Shown piece after piece: positions 11,631 to 23,984 of a stretch of 64,000 nt of DNA. A program made the position numbers and the translations under genes. The notes beneath the pieces were generated by a model. It ran no database searches. It worked only from the letters and a program-made list of their open reading frames with translations, and was not told the origin of the DNA. Position 1 is the stretch's first letter. Every line of letters starts with the position of its first letter. Origin of the DNA: Tyto alba (lineage: Eukaryota > Chordata > Aves > Strigiformes > Tytonidae). The stretch covers positions 1 to 64,000 of the forward strand of contig NW_024881299.1 in NCBI RefSeq assembly GCF_018691265.1, read 5' to 3'.

Positions 11631-12272
11631 GGAATGGAATATTTATCTTCAATAATAGGTGTTGTTAGACAACTGGAAGAGCCATGGGGATACGACCTTC
11701 CTCCTCCTTGGGCTGTCTGGGTGGATGCTAAGACTGGGCTTAGTGTGGCACAGTGGGACCCATGACGGAAGTACTGGAAAACGGGTGAAGTAAAAAAGAT
11801 TATTTAGGGTACCATAAGAAATTAAGAAAGCAGTCAAACACCCGTAACATGTTTTCCATTGCACAAAGGTCCTTGAGCTTGGCAAGAGTGATAACCACCT
11901 TCTGAAAAACGTGTAAATTGGGAGACTCCTAATCAGAATCCCCCTGTCTTTTCTCAAAGTTGGGGGAATGCTCAGAAAGTCTGTTACTAAACAATGGCTA
12001 GCTTTGAATTTAATGAGGCCAATAAGCAATTAACACGTATAGTGAAGATATCCTAACCTTGAGAATAGAAACATCCTCGCAGGATGGCTGAAACAGGTAG
12101 CTCAAGCAAGGCTGAGAAGAAAGAACAGCTTGGCCTTACAACAGAGTTGGGAAACATCCAAGGAGAAGAAATTGTCCTCAGGAGACTCGTAAACATCAAA
12201 GGGAAAAAGAAGTGGGGGGCTAACTCCCCAAACAACCACTGGCGACCACCCGAGACCCCTGCACAGGCATAG
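11631..12272. other. Old interspersed-repeat material, unassigned
   Basis: Moderately AT-rich sequence with short interrupted open stretches on the plus strand (for example 11640-11776, ended by a stop). It sits next to LTR remnants and may be decayed retroviral sequence. No protein family could be identified with confidence, and no cellular gene is supported. Confidence 0.35.
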
Positions 12273-12500
12273 TGTAATTTTGCAACACCAGCATTGTGTA
12301 AATGTAGTAGATAGGTAGAAAGGTGGCTACTTCTTGGAAAATGTGCAAATCTTAATGTCTTTAAGGTCTATAAACAAGAGAATTTTGGTTTAGGGCACAC
12401 ACACCGGGTGGAGTGATCCCCCATACATCCAGTGCTGTAATAAAGAGAATGCCTGAGTGCTACGCTGGGGTTGAGAGGTTTATTCCTGATTTAGGTGACA
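12273..12500 (+). mobile_element. Possible short LTR
   Basis: Begins TGTAATTTTGC and ends GGTGACA, with a TATA-like TCTATAAAC near 12367 and AATAAAG near 12439, an LTR-like arrangement. There is no obvious flanking duplication, so the borders are tentative. Confidence 0.35.
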
Positions 12501-13400
12501 GAAGGACCACGTTGGCTCCAAGGCTGCAGAAGTGGGTTGCCTTTTCAGGGACACCCCGAGATGACAGGCCAGCAGGGCAAAGAGCTGCTAACGATGGTCC
12601 CAAATGGCAAAAGCAAGGCAAAATCATAAGAAACTAAGGGCAAAACGCCCAACTAAGGGAGGAAAACCCAGTTGCTGGCCCAGGAAGGTCCAATGACCCC
12701 TCCCAAGTGGTGAAAATTTTTGGAATTAATAGTAGTAAAAGCCCTTGTATATCTTTAATGGTGAATGACAAATATTCTCTTTACTCACAGCCACACAAGT
12801 CCCAATATGGATGATTAAAGCTAAGGATGATCCTGGCTTCAACCAGAAACCTTGAGAAACGATTCATCTAATGAAATCTGCCCCAAAAAGACAACGGCTC
12901 CCAGTAGCAGGGATAAAATTAATCCCGTGAAATCAAAGATCACGAAGAATCACGAAGTGGTGCTCAGGCCCTTAAATCAATTTGGTGTGGATATAGGAAA
13001 AATCCAAAGCATGAATTCTTTGCTAGGCACTTGGGCGCCAAACCCCCGGATTCAAAACTCGACAGTGTCTGTCGGCAAAATGCCAACCACAAGCTCGTCT
13101 CTTTTTAGCATGGGCTGCACCTAAATTATCTAAAAATGGGCAAATTTAAGGAAGGGAGATCCCAGCCCACGTGGCCTCATGCTCAGCAATAAAAGCCAGG
13201 GGAGAAGGAGGAAGAGGGGGGACTTGCAGAGCGTTGGGCATTTGTCTCCCCAGGTCACCATTCCCTGGGGTTGGGACCCACCCGTGTCACCCCTCAGGTC
13301 CCAAGTAAGGCGTCCCCCTCCCCGTGTCACCCCCCCCAGTCCTCTGTGTGTGTCCCCCCCCACCCCGTGACGCAGAGGACAGAGACCACCAGGCGCAGCC
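12501..13400. other. No gene recognised
   Basis: Gene-free sequence between LTR remnants and the 3' end of PPP1R13L. An AATAAA on the plus strand near 13182 has no coding region upstream of it. Confidence 0.45.
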
Positions 13401-13408
13401 GAAGGTTC

Positions 13409-13414
13409 TTTACT
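13409..13414 (-). terminator. Possible PPP1R13L polyadenylation signal (AGTAAA)
   Basis: AGTAAA on the minus strand about 215 bases past the PPP1R13L stop. It is a known weaker variant of AATAAA; no canonical signal lies closer. Confidence 0.4.
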
Positions 13415-13629
13415 CCCCAGAGAAGCCAACACCGTGGGGTGACACCTGCTGTCACCAGCCAGGGTGGGGGGGGATACATCACACCACGGGGGGGGAGGGG
13501 GGCACCCTGGTGCCTTGCTCGGATGGGGGGGATGGGATTTGGGGGCAGCCAAGGAGGTGCCCAGCGAAAGGGGGACCCAAGCATCCGAGCAGCTGGGGGG
13601 GGGCAGGGCCGGCTCAGGGCCCCCCCCTC

Positions 13630-16600
13630 TCAGACCTTCTTCCGCTGCGGCCGCACCCTGGGGAAGAGCTGGGGGAGGGGGAGGGCGTCAGGGGGAGGGT
13701 GCTGCCCTCCCCCAGCCACCCCCCAGGACCACAAGCCATGGAGGAGCCAGGGAAGCCATGAGATTCACCCTCAGGGCCATGGGGGTGCCGTGGGTGACCC
13801 CCCCAGGGCTGTGGGGTGGCTGTGGGTGCTGTGGGACCCCTCCCTGGAACCACGGGTGGCCCCCCCAGGACTGTGGGGTGGCCGTGGGTGCTGTGGAACC
13901 CCCACTCACCCCAAAGTAGTTCCGGGGGACATATCCCTCATGGCCGTAGAGGGACCCCCACCACCAGTCGAGCTCGTCCTGGGGCTGGCGGCGCAGGACG
14001 GTGACGGGCTCACCCTCGCGGAAGGACAGCTCATCCCCAAACTCGGCGCTGTAGTCCCACAGCGCGTACACCACCCCGCTGTTCAGCACCCCCATGCTCT
14101 GCTCCACCTCTGTGGGGACGCAGACATCAGCGCCCAGCACCCCTCGCCCCCAGCACCACCACCCCCCCCGGCACCCCCCTGCCCTAAAGACATATCCATC
14201 CTGTATCCCTTCCCAGTATCCATATCCACCCACACCTCCTCTCAGCACCTGCTTCCAGTACCTGTATACCCCACCCCGTACCCCCTCCCAGCATCCATAT
14301 CCCCAGTACCCCCTCTCAGTACCTGTATACCCCCAATATCCCCTCCCAATACCCCTACCCTCCCAGTACCCTCTCCCAGTATCCCCACCCAGTACCCATA
14401 TCCCCCTGATACCCTCTCCCAGTATTCACAACAGCCCAGTACCCCCTCCCATTACCCCTAACCTACCCGGTACCCCTTCCCACTACCCATGTCTCCACTG
14501 GCATCCCCCTCCCAGTACCCATATACCCCCAGTACCCCCTCCCAGTACCCAGAGCCTCACAGTACCCTCTCCCAGTACTCATATTCCCCCAGTATCCCCT
14601 CCCAGTACCCCTAACCTGCTCAGTACCGCTCCCAGTACCCATGCCCCCCTGGCAGCCCCCTCTCAGTACCCTTATAACCCTGCTACACCCCCTCCCAGTA
14701 CCTATACCCTCCCAGTACCCCCTCCCAGCACCCACAGAACCCTGGTACCCCCTCCCAGTACCCATACCCTCCCAGTACCCCCTCCCAGTACCCATAGAAC
14801 CCTGGTACCCCCTCCCAGTACCTATATCCCCGCTTCCCAATACCCCCACCAGCCCAGTACCCCCCTTCCAGCACACCCTCTCAGTACCCATACCCTCCCA
14901 ATACCTTCTCCCAGTACCCATATACCCCCAATATCCTCTCCCAGTACCCCTAACCTGTCCAGTACCCCTCCCAGTACCCCCAGCACCCCAGCACCCCCTC
15001 CCAATACCCATACCCTCCCAATACGCTCTCCCAGTATCCCCTCCCAGTACCCATATCCCCCTGATACCATCCCCCAATATTCACAACTGCCAAGTACCGC
15101 CTCCCAGTACCTATGCCCCCCCTGGCACACCCTCCCAGTACCCATATACCCCCAGTACCCCCTCCCAGTACCTCTACCCTCCCAGTAGTCCCTCCCAGTA
15201 CCCATATTCCTTCCAAGACCCCCTTCCAGTACCTATATCCTCACTCTTAATACCCCCACCACTCCAGTACCCCCTCCCAGTATACCTTCCCAGTACCCAT
15301 ACTCGCCCAATACCTTCTCACAGTAACCATATACCCTCCAATATCCCCTCCCAGTACCCCTAACCTGCCCAGTACCCCTCCCAGTACCCCCATCCCCCCA
15401 GTACTCCCTCCCAGTACCCATATTCTCCAGAAGACCCCCTTCTAGTACCTATATCCCACATCCCAATACCCTCACCACCCCAGTACCCCCTCCCAGTACC
15501 CCCTTCCAGTACCCATACCCCACCAGTGCCCCTCCCAGTACCCATATACCCCCAATATCCCCTCCCAGTACCCCTAACCTGCCCAGTACCCCTCCCAGTA
15601 CCCACATCCCCCCAGTACCCCCCTCCCAGTACCCATACCCCACAGTGCCCCTCCCAGTACCCATATACCCGAAACATCCCCTCCCAGTAACCTTAACCTG
15701 CCCAGTACCCCGCCCAGTACCCACATCCCCTAGTACACCCTCCTGTTACCCATACCTTCCCAGTACCCCCTCCCAGTACCTATAACCTCCCAGTACCCAT
15801 ACCCCCAGTGCCCCTCCCAGTACCTATATACCCGAAACATCCCCTCCCAGTACCCCTAACCTGCCCAGTACCCCTCCCAGTACCCCCCGCCCAGTACCCA
15901 TACTCCCCGCAAGACCCCCTTCCAGTATCTATATCCCCCATTCCCATACCCCCACCACCCCTGTACCCCCTCCCAGTACACCCCCCCAGTACCCCCCATC
16001 CGCCCACTCACCCCCCGCCCCTCCCAGTGCTCCCAGCGCTCACCGGTGAGGTAGTTATAGCAGTCGGCGTAGCCCTCCCGGTACGGGTCGCACTTCTCCA
16101 CGGCCAGGCTGCCGTCGCTGGTGGTGGTGGCGAAGATGGCGGCGCCGTGTCGCACCAGGGCCACGCACACGCCCGTGTCGTTGCACGAGGCTGCGCAGTG
16201 CAGCGGCGTCCTGCCACCGGTGCGACGGGGGCGGTTGGGTTTGGAGGGGGACACACCCCCACACACCCGCCCACACCCCCCCCCCCCGAGTGTCGTGGGA
16301 GCAGAGACATGCCCCCCCTAGTCCCCACTATGGAGGGGGTTGGGGTACCCCCGTCCCTCCCCACCCCCAGGCATTGAGGGCTGTTGGGGGGGTCCCCAAG
16401 CCCTGGAGGCCAACAAGGGTTATTGGGGTGTCCCCATCTCTGTCCCCAAACCTGTGGGGATAACTGGGGGCCTCATCGCTGTCCCGAACCCTATGGGGAT
16501 AATTGGGGGTCCCTCATTCCTGTCCCCAACCCCGTGGGGATAATTGGGGGTCCCTCATCCCTGTCCCCGACCCCATGGGGATAACTGGGGGCCTCCATCC

Positions 16601-19600
16601 CTGTCCCCAACCCCGTGGGCAAAACTAGGGGCCCCCGTCCCTGTCCCCAACACCGTGGGCATAACTGGGGGCTCCCCATCCCTGTCCCTGCTCACCCAGG
16701 GCTGTTGGGGGGTTATTGGGGTTCCTGTCCCCCTCTGACCCCAGGCTCTAGGGACTGCCTGGAATCCCCAGCCCTGCTCCCCGTGGCTGGGGGGGTCCCA
16801 GCTGTTCCCACACCCCCCATGTCTGTGGGGTCCCCAGGCCCCACCCTCTGTTCCACCAGCCAGGGCTGGGGGTCCTCCCATGACTCCACCCCATATCAGT
16901 GGGTCCCTGTCCCACCAGCTGTGGGGTCCCCTGTCCCCCCCACTGTGGGCTCCTGTCCTACCAGCCGTGGCCATGGGGTCCCCTGTCCCCCTGCCCCTAT
17001 GGGTACACATGGGGTCCCCTGTCCACCCCCTTACTCCGTGGGTCCCTGTGGGTTCCCCTGCCCCATGGGTCCCCATGGGTTCCCCTGTCCCCCCTCCATG
17101 GGTCCCTGTGGGTTCCCCTGTCCCCTCACCCCATGGGTCCCCATGGGCTCTCTTGTCCCCCCCCTCCATGGGTCCCTGTGGGTTCCCCTGTCCCCTCACC
17201 CCATGGGTCCCCCTGGGCTCTCTTGTCCCCCCCCTCCATGGGTCCCTGTGGGTTCCCCCTGTGTCTCCTCCCGTGGGTTCCTGTGTCTCCCATGGGTGAC
17301 TGTGGGTTCCCCTGTCCCCCCCGTGGGCCCCTGTCCCACCAGCCGTGGCTGTCGGGGGAGTTGACGTTGGCCCCGCTGGCGATGAGGAAGTCGACGATGC
17401 CGTAGTTGGCGCCACAGATGGCATTGTGCAGCGCCGTGATGCCCTCGTCGTTGGGCTGGCTGGGGTCGTTCAGCTGGGGACACGCAGGCCTGTGTCCCCC
17501 TGGCCCCCCCGCCACCCCCTGCCCCCCCCAGCACCAGCCACACCGCTGGCCCTGTTACCCTGTCCCCCAGCCCCTGGCCGCATTGTCCCCCAGAGCCAGA
17601 GCTCTGCCACCGCAGACCATGTCCCTGCCACCCTGGCCCCACTGTCCCCCAGCCTTCACCACCCCAGCTCTTGTCCCTGGCCCCCTGGCCCCACTGCTCC
17701 CCAGACTTCTTTCCCCCACCCGGGTCCCTGCCATCCTGTCCCCACTGTCCCCCTGTCCCCACTGTCCCCCAGCCCTCATCCCTGCCACCCCATCCCCTGT
17801 CCCTCAACCCTCATCACCCCAGCCCTGGTTCCTGACACCCTGTCCCCACTGTCCCCCAGTCCTCATCCCTGCTAGCCTACTGCCCATCCCTGGTCCCTGG
17901 TCCCCTGTCCCCAGTGTCCCCCAGCCCGTGTCCCTGCCACCCTGTCCCCACTGTCCCCCTGTCCCCACTGTCCCCCAGCCCATGTCCCTGTCCCCCTTGT
18001 CCCCTGTCCCACCTCAGCCACCGCCTGCTGCACCACGTCCAGCTCCCCGGTCAGGGCCGCATCCAGCAGCAGCACGAGGGGGTTGAGGCGCACGCGGGCC
18101 CCGGGGCGCCTGCGGGGCGAGGAGGGGTCGCGCAGGGCCGAGCGCAGCTCCTGTGGCAGCCAGCGGGGTCAGCGGGGGCCGGGGGACAACACTGGGGCAC
18201 CCGCAGCTCTATGGCACCCAGGGGACCCTGGGGACACCCCCTGGGGCACCCACAGCTCTATGGCACCCAGGGGACCCTGGGGACACCCCCTGGGGCACCC
18301 GCAGCTCTATGGCACCCAGGGGACCCTGGGGACACCCCCCAGGACACCCGGAGTTCTATGGCACCCAGGGGACCCTGGGGACACCCCCCAGGGCACCCAG
18401 TGCTTTATGGAACCTGGGGGACCCTGGGGACACCTCCAAGGGCACCCACACAACCCCAGGGACACCTCCCAGGCCACTTGGTGCTCTATGGCACCCAGGG
18501 GACCTTGGGGACACTGCCAGGGCACACAGAGCTCTACAGCACCGGGGGGACCCTGGGGACACCTCCAGGGGCATGCGGTGCACTACAGCACCCAGGGGAC
18601 CCTGGGGACATGTCACGGGGCACCCAGCACTCTGTGTCACCCAGGGTACCTTGGGGACACCTCCTGGGACACCCAGTGCTTTATGGAACCCAGGAGACCT
18701 TGGGGACACCTCCTGGGGCACCCAGACAACCCTGAGGACACCTCCCAGGCCACTTGGTACTCTATGGCACCCAGGGGACCTTGGGGACACTGCCAGGGCA
18801 CACAGAGCTCTACGGCACCGGGGGGACCCTGGGGACACCTCCCAGGCCACTCGGTGCTCTACAGCACCCAGGGGACCTTGGGGACACCTCCTGGGGCACT
18901 GGTTGGCACCACAGTGCATGCAGTGGGACCACAGTGGTGACACCAGGCACGCTCTGCCACCTCTGGGGACACTGGGGGAAGTCTTGGGGACACGAGGAAC
19001 CCTAGGGGACACCAACCACTGCCTGGCAGCCCCGGGGGCGTCCAAGGGACACCAGGTACTGTGTGACATCCTGGGGGGTTCCGAGGGACACCGGATACTG
19101 TGTGACATCCCAGCAGGCTCTAAGGGACTCCGGGCACCCTGTGGCACCTCAAGGGACCCCAAGGGACACCCAGTACTGTGTGACATCCCGGGGGGCTCCA
19201 AGGGACACCGGGCACCCCAGGGACCGCAGACACTTACCGGGATTGGTGCGGGGCTGCTGGGAGACGGTGGCGGGGGGCTGTGACGGGGTGGCCGGGTCTC
19301 AGGGGCCACCGGAGCGGGGGGTGGCAGGTCGGGCGAGGCGCCAGCGTCACCAGGGGCCGGGGGCTCATCACGGCGGGGTGGCCGGTGCAGCAGGCGGGTG
19401 ATGAGCTGCTGGTACTGGCGGGTGCGGGTGGGCGGCAGCGCTGGGCCAGGGCTCTGCTCCATGGAGCCGCGGCGTTTGAGGGGTCGTGGCATCTCGGCCA
19501 GCACCCGGGCCACCTCCTCGAATTCAGGTACCCGTTGGGCCTCGGGGGGCAACAGGGGCTGCAGCCGCGTGGGGCTGAGAGGCCGCTCCAGCCCTTCGGC

Positions 19601-22600
19601 CTCGCCGCCCTGTAGCAGTCGCTCCAGCTCTGGCTCCCCCTCGGGCGGGATGGTTTCAGGGGGCGCAGGGCGCCCGGATACTGTGAGGGAGCCAGGGTCA
19701 GGGCGCTGAGCCCCACGGACCCCCACTTCAGGTGGGTCAGCACAGCAGACCCCTCCCCCCAAACCCCCCTACATCTCAGCGCACTGCAATCCCATTGCTC
19801 CCCGCAATTCCCTCCCCTTCATGCTGCAGCCCCCCCCAATCCACATCCTGCCGTCCGCTTGAGCCCCCCAGTAACCCCAGTGCCACCCCACCAGCACCTC
19901 ACCTTCACCCCCAGGCAGCACCGGGGGGGCCTGGGGCAGCGCCGGGAGCTGAGGCTGCTTTTGGGGTGCACGGGGGCCAGCGGGGGGGAGCAACGAAAGC
20001 CCCCGGGGAGCGCCGCCCCCCTGCTCCCAAAAAGCATTTTGCAGCTTGAAGATCATGGAGAGGGGCAGAGGTTTGTGGCGGGGGGGTCGCCCACCTTGCG
20101 GGGGGGGCACGGGGATGCGGGAGACGGGCTGCTGGGAGAAGTGCCAGCTGCGGGGGAGGGTCCCCGGCCCCCCCGAGCGCCGAAAGGGACCCTCCACTCG
20201 CCGCTCGCCCGCTAATGGGGACACCTTGTAGTTTCGGGGCAGCGTGGCACTGTGCCCCCCGTAGCCACCATCCTGGAGGGGGGGCGGAGGGGAATAAAAA
20301 ACAGGGTGTCAGGGTGGGAGCCAGCCCATCTACCCCGGCATCAGGCACCAGGGGGGCTGGGGTCGGTGGTCAGGTGTGTCCCCCCGCCCCAGGGCTCACC
20401 TTGCCCTGCCCGCTGGCACCGTCCAGGCTCGACTCTCTCCAGGGTGCCAGCGCCAGCCCCAGGGACGCCCGCAGCCCCTCTCCGCTGCCTGGGGGGGGTG
20501 GGGGAGGGACACAGGGACCACCTCAGCGCCATGGCCCCCCCACCCCTCCCACCCCAGGGGCACCCCGAGACATGCCCATGAGCCACTCGGCCCCCCAGCA
20601 ACTGGCAACTGTGGGCCCCCCCTCCCCCAGCAGCCCTAGACCCATCCCCAGCAGTCCTAAATTCCCCCAAAAAGCTCTAGACCCCCCCCCAGCAGCCCTA
20701 GAGACCCCTACAAAAGAGCTAGAGCCCCCCCAGCAGCCCTACATTCCACCCCAAGACCCTAGACCCCCCCAAAAGACCTAGAGCCCCCAGTAGCCCTAGA
20801 TTCCCCCAAAAAGCCCTAGACCCCCCCAAAAAAAAGACCTAGAGCCCCACAGCAGCCAAACCAACAGCCCCAGACCCCACATTGTGCCCCCCCAAACTCC
20901 CCGGCAGCCCTGAACACCACCCCCACCCCCACCCCAGTCTGCTGGACCCCAACCAGCAGCACCAGACACCCCTCCTCCCCCCCAGGCCCAACCTGCCCCC
21001 AGACAACCCGACACCCCCCCATCCCCACTAGAAGCTCTGTCCTTCCCCCCCACACACCTCAAAATGCACCCCCAAACCCTTTGTAATACCCCACAGCCAC
21101 TTCAGATGTCAGCCAGCAACCGCCCACCGTGTCCAGCCCCCCGTGCCCCCCCCCCGCTCACGGTCGTAGCCCCCTGAGCCGGGGGTTTTTTTCTCATAAG
21201 CCACATCCAGATCGGACTCATTCCAGCTCTTCTGCGGCCGCCGCTTGATCAGGAGATCATCTGGGGGGGGGCTCATCAGGGGGGGACACGGACACAGGGG
21301 CTGAGGGGAACCCCCGGCATGGCCCAGACACACCTCCCACCAGACCCTCAAGTTGGGTGATGGGGGATGGATGGGGACACCCCAGGGCAGGGCGGGAGCC
21401 CCCCAGGATGGGGACATCCCAAAATCGGGGATACCCCACGATGGGGACACTTGGGGGGGGGGGGAGAGCTGCCGACACACAACTGATGACAAGGACATTG
21501 GAGGATGGGAATGGGATGTCCCGGGTTGGGGACACCCCAAAATGGGGGATGCCCCACGATTGGGTCACCTGGAGATGGGGACAGCCCATGGTGGGGTGGG
21601 GACACACCAGAGGGGGCTCAGGGACACCCCGGGGGGGGCTCAGGGACACCCCAGGATGGAGCAGAATGTCATGGGGGGCGGGGGGGGGCTCCTTGAGAAG
21701 GGACAGGAGCACCCTGGGATGGGGACACCCCAGAACGGGGACACCCAAGGATGGGAACACCCCAGGATGGGGACAGCAGCCCCCTCCCCCCCAAAGGGAC
21801 TGTCCACCCCACCACAGTGACCTTACCCTGTGCCCGGAAGGTGACAGCGGGGGTGCTGATGGAGGGGTACAGCCCATGCGCCTCATAGGGGGGGGGTGCG
21901 GGGGGTCGGGGTGAGGGCGCCCGCTCGGGAAAAAAAAACGGACCCCTCGCCCGCTCGGGGGGACCCCCCCAACCCCAAAAATTCATAGGGGCGATGGGGG
22001 CGCGGGGAAGGGGCTCGCCCCCCTGGGCTGGGCAGCGTCAAGCCCTCATAGGGCACCGCCAGCACCTTGGGGCGGGGCGAAGGGGCCCGATCCTCCACCG
22101 GGTGGTAAGGGGGGGCGCGGGGGGAGCCGGGGCGCCCCAGGGGGTCCCCCGTCATCTCGGTGGTTTCGGGTGCCAGGCTCCTCCGGCCGAGGGGCGATCG
22201 GGTCCGGCTGGGGCTGTACGGCTCCTGGGCCGGGGGGCACAGGGAGAGGAGGGTTGGGGGGAGGCAGGGGGACAACAGGAGGTGTCCGCAGCCCCCCAAT
22301 GATCCCCCCCCCAATCAATTTTTCGATCCTACCTTGGGGGGGCCAGGACCATCAGTCCAGAGGGACTCGAGCTGCCGGGAGAGCTCGTCCACCTTGGCCA
22401 CCGCTGTGTCCAGCTCCACTTGCTTCAGATCCATGTGCTGCATGGCCAGAGCTTTGGGGGGGGGGGCAGGGGAGTACAAACAAGGGTGGGGGTCAGGCTG
22501 CACCCCAAAAAGGTCTCCTGTGTGTGCGCGTGCACCCCCGCTGTGCCCCCCCCGCCCTTTACTCACACTGGAAGGTGAGATCCAGCAGGTCCTGAGCACC

Positions 22601-22621
22601 GCGCAGCCGCTCGCTCGCCAT
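13630..22621 (-). CDS. PPP1R13L: iASPP, inhibitor of apoptosis-stimulating protein of p53
   Basis: Binds p53 family members and NF-kB RelA through C-terminal ankyrin and SH3 domains and restrains their activity; nuclear and cytoplasmic. Coding exons from the start: 22621-22567, 22451-22333, 22224-21827, 21260-21162, 20488-20400, 20272-19903, 19680-19238, 18150-18013, 17473-17340, 16210-16044, 14109-13910 and 13668-13630. These give about 749 residues (human 828) if one excess base in exon 3 is ignored. Marks: the N-terminal [18 protein letters not shown] helix, Ser/Pro-rich APSPRP repeats, [37 protein letters not shown], ankyrin repeats (about 525-670) and an SH3 domain (about 671-737, [16 protein letters not shown]). 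The ATG sits in an exon of its own after a CAG acceptor, so a non-coding first exon lies further right, probably in the 23.8-24.9 kb CpG island. Exon 3 is out of frame by one base at a nine-A run. Confidence 0.95.
14140..16010. repeat. 1.9-kb minisatellite in PPP1R13L intron 10
   Basis: Many tens of copies of an approximately 17-20 bp unit, CCCTCCCAGTACCCATAT and variants, fill the intron between the last ankyrin exon and the SH3 exon. The sense (minus) strand reads GGGAGGGGGTACTGGG, giving repeated G-runs with G-quadruplex potential. Long open frames on both strands (for example 14094-15188) are translations of the repeat. Confidence 0.93.
16380..16720. repeat. Minisatellite in PPP1R13L intron 9, first array
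   Basis: About eight copies of a roughly 44-bp unit with GTCCCCAACCCCGTGGGG and ATAACTGGGGGCC. Confidence 0.8.
16880..17335. repeat. Minisatellite in PPP1R13L intron 9, second array
   Basis: Copies of a 30-60 bp unit with CCATGGGTCCCTGTGGGTTC and CCCCTGTCCCC segments run up to the acceptor side of the next exon. Confidence 0.8.
17530..18000. repeat. Minisatellite in PPP1R13L intron 8
   Basis: Repeated CCCCACTGTCCCCCAGCCC and CCCTGCCACCCTG segments, pyrimidine-rich on the plus strand. Confidence 0.75.
18180..19225. repeat. Two minisatellites in PPP1R13L intron 7
   Basis: 18180-18940 holds about 13 copies of a roughly 60-bp unit with CTCTATGGCACCCAGGGG and ACCCTGGGGACACC; the first few copies are nearly identical, implying recent spread. 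19030-19225 holds a different unit of about 53 bp with TACTGTGTGACATCC. Confidence 0.85.
20630..20860. repeat. Short tandem array in PPP1R13L intron 4
   Basis: Repeated AGCCCTAGACCCCCCC(AAAA) units of about 22-28 bp. Confidence 0.65.
21360..21775. repeat. Minisatellite in PPP1R13L intron 3
   Basis: Copies of an approximately 24-bp unit, GGGGACACCCCAGGATGG and variants. Confidence 0.75.
21930..21938 (-). other. Nine-A run that breaks the PPP1R13L frame
   Basis: Exon 3 spans 398 nt where the flanking splice phases require 397. Reading before the run matches the iASPP segment ending ...VFF and reading after it matches [11 protein letters not shown] in the next frame. One base fewer in this run restores continuity. 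An assembly or sequencing error is more likely than a true loss, since every other exon is intact. Confidence 0.8.
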
Positions 22622-23269
22622 CCTGCAGGGCGAGCAATGGGGATGGGTGTCTTAGGGTGGGGGGCACTCCCCAAAAGCTCTCATGGGGGGGGGGCTCCCC
22701 CCCACCGCACCCCAGTCCCCTGGGAACGCGGGGAGCAGGGACTTGTTTCAACCCGCTCCTCATCATCATCATCATACTAATTACCGGTAATTAATCCATC
22801 CCAAGGTGCGGGTGCCGCCCGCCCCCCCGGGGCAGGGCCCTGGGAGGAGGTGGGGGGGGGCTGCACCCCACTTTTAGAAGGGGGTGGTGGCAGGACCCCC
22901 CCTTTTTCCACTGGGATCACCCAGCGTTGGGTGGGGGGTAGGATGGAGGGGGGGCTGCCACCCACGGAGAGAGGGCCCACCCCCGCCATGGGTGGGGGCA
23001 AAGGGTGGGGATTTGGGGTGGCAGACGGGCACCCCTGTGTGTCCCCCACCGCTGGGGAGAACAAAGGGGGGTTTGGGGGACACCCCCACCCCACGCTCCC
23101 CCCCCCTACCCAGCGCCGCGGCCCCACCCAGGCGGCCCCACCCGGCCCCCGCCCCCGGGGAGACAGGGACAAGCCCCAGCTCGTCCCGTGTCGGCGGCGA
23201 GACGGGAGCTGGGAAAGAACCAGGGGCACCCAAGGGTGCTCCGCAACACCCCACACCCCCGAATCGGAC

Positions 23270-23800
23270 CCAGGCACCCCAAGGGTGCTCTAACCCCCAG
23301 CACCCAAAGGTGCTCCCCAATACCCCCAGCACCCTGAACTGGACCCAGGCACCCAAGGGTGCTCCACCTCCCTACCCCCCAGAACCCAAAACCAGACCCA
23401 GGCACCCAAAGGTGCTCCCCAACACCCCGAACCGGACCCAGGCACCCAAGGGTGCTCCCCAACACCCCGAACCGGACCCAGGCACCCAAGGGTGCTCTAA
23501 CTCTCGCCCCCCCGCACCCAAAACCAGACCCAGGCACCCATAGGTGCTCCCCAACCCCAGCACCCCAAACTGGACCCAGGCACCCCAAGGGGGCTGCACC
23601 CCCCCACACAGAGCACCCTAACTCAGACTTGGTCACCCAAGGGTGCTCCCCAATACCCCCAGCACCCCGAACCTGACCCAGGCACCCAGAGCACCCCCGA
23701 ATCGGACCCAGGCACTTAAGAGTGCTGCCCAGCACCCCAAATTGGACCCAGGCACCCAAGGGCGCTCCCCCACCGCCCCTCCCAGCACCCCTCAGAGCAA
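23270..23800. repeat. Minisatellite upstream of the PPP1R13L start exon
   Basis: About twelve copies of a roughly 40-bp unit with GACCCAGGCACCCAAGGGTG and CTCCCCAACACCCC. It probably lies in the 5' UTR intron. Confidence 0.8.
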
Positions 23801-23984
23801 ACCCGGGGCGCCCGCCCCGGCCCCACGCGGGGTCGGTACCTGGTGGGGTGCGGGTCAGGGTGCTGGTGCCGGTGGCGCGCCCGCGTCCCCGCGGCCTCTA
23901 CGCCCAATTCCAGAGCGCTGGGTCACGCGGGGGAGGGCGCTGAGAGGGGGGGGGGGGGGCCGCGCCCTGCGCCCCAGGGTGCCA

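Noticed and set aside
11640..11776. Short tryptophan-rich open stretch possibly of retroviral origin
   Set aside because: It is interrupted and could not be matched to a family with confidence; left as unassigned repeat material.
13181..13186. AATAAA on the plus strand as a gene 3' end
   Set aside because: No plus-strand coding exon lies upstream within the accessory region.
14094..15363. Long proline/tyrosine-rich open frames (up to 364 codons) on both strands
   Set aside because: They translate the CCCTCCCAGTACCCATA minisatellite inside PPP1R13L intron 10; open frames appear on both strands and change with unit length.
18083..19762. Open frames of 285-468 codons over PPP1R13L intron 7
   Set aside because: They run from the repeat into or out of the true exon 19238-19680; only that exon has splice borders and homology.
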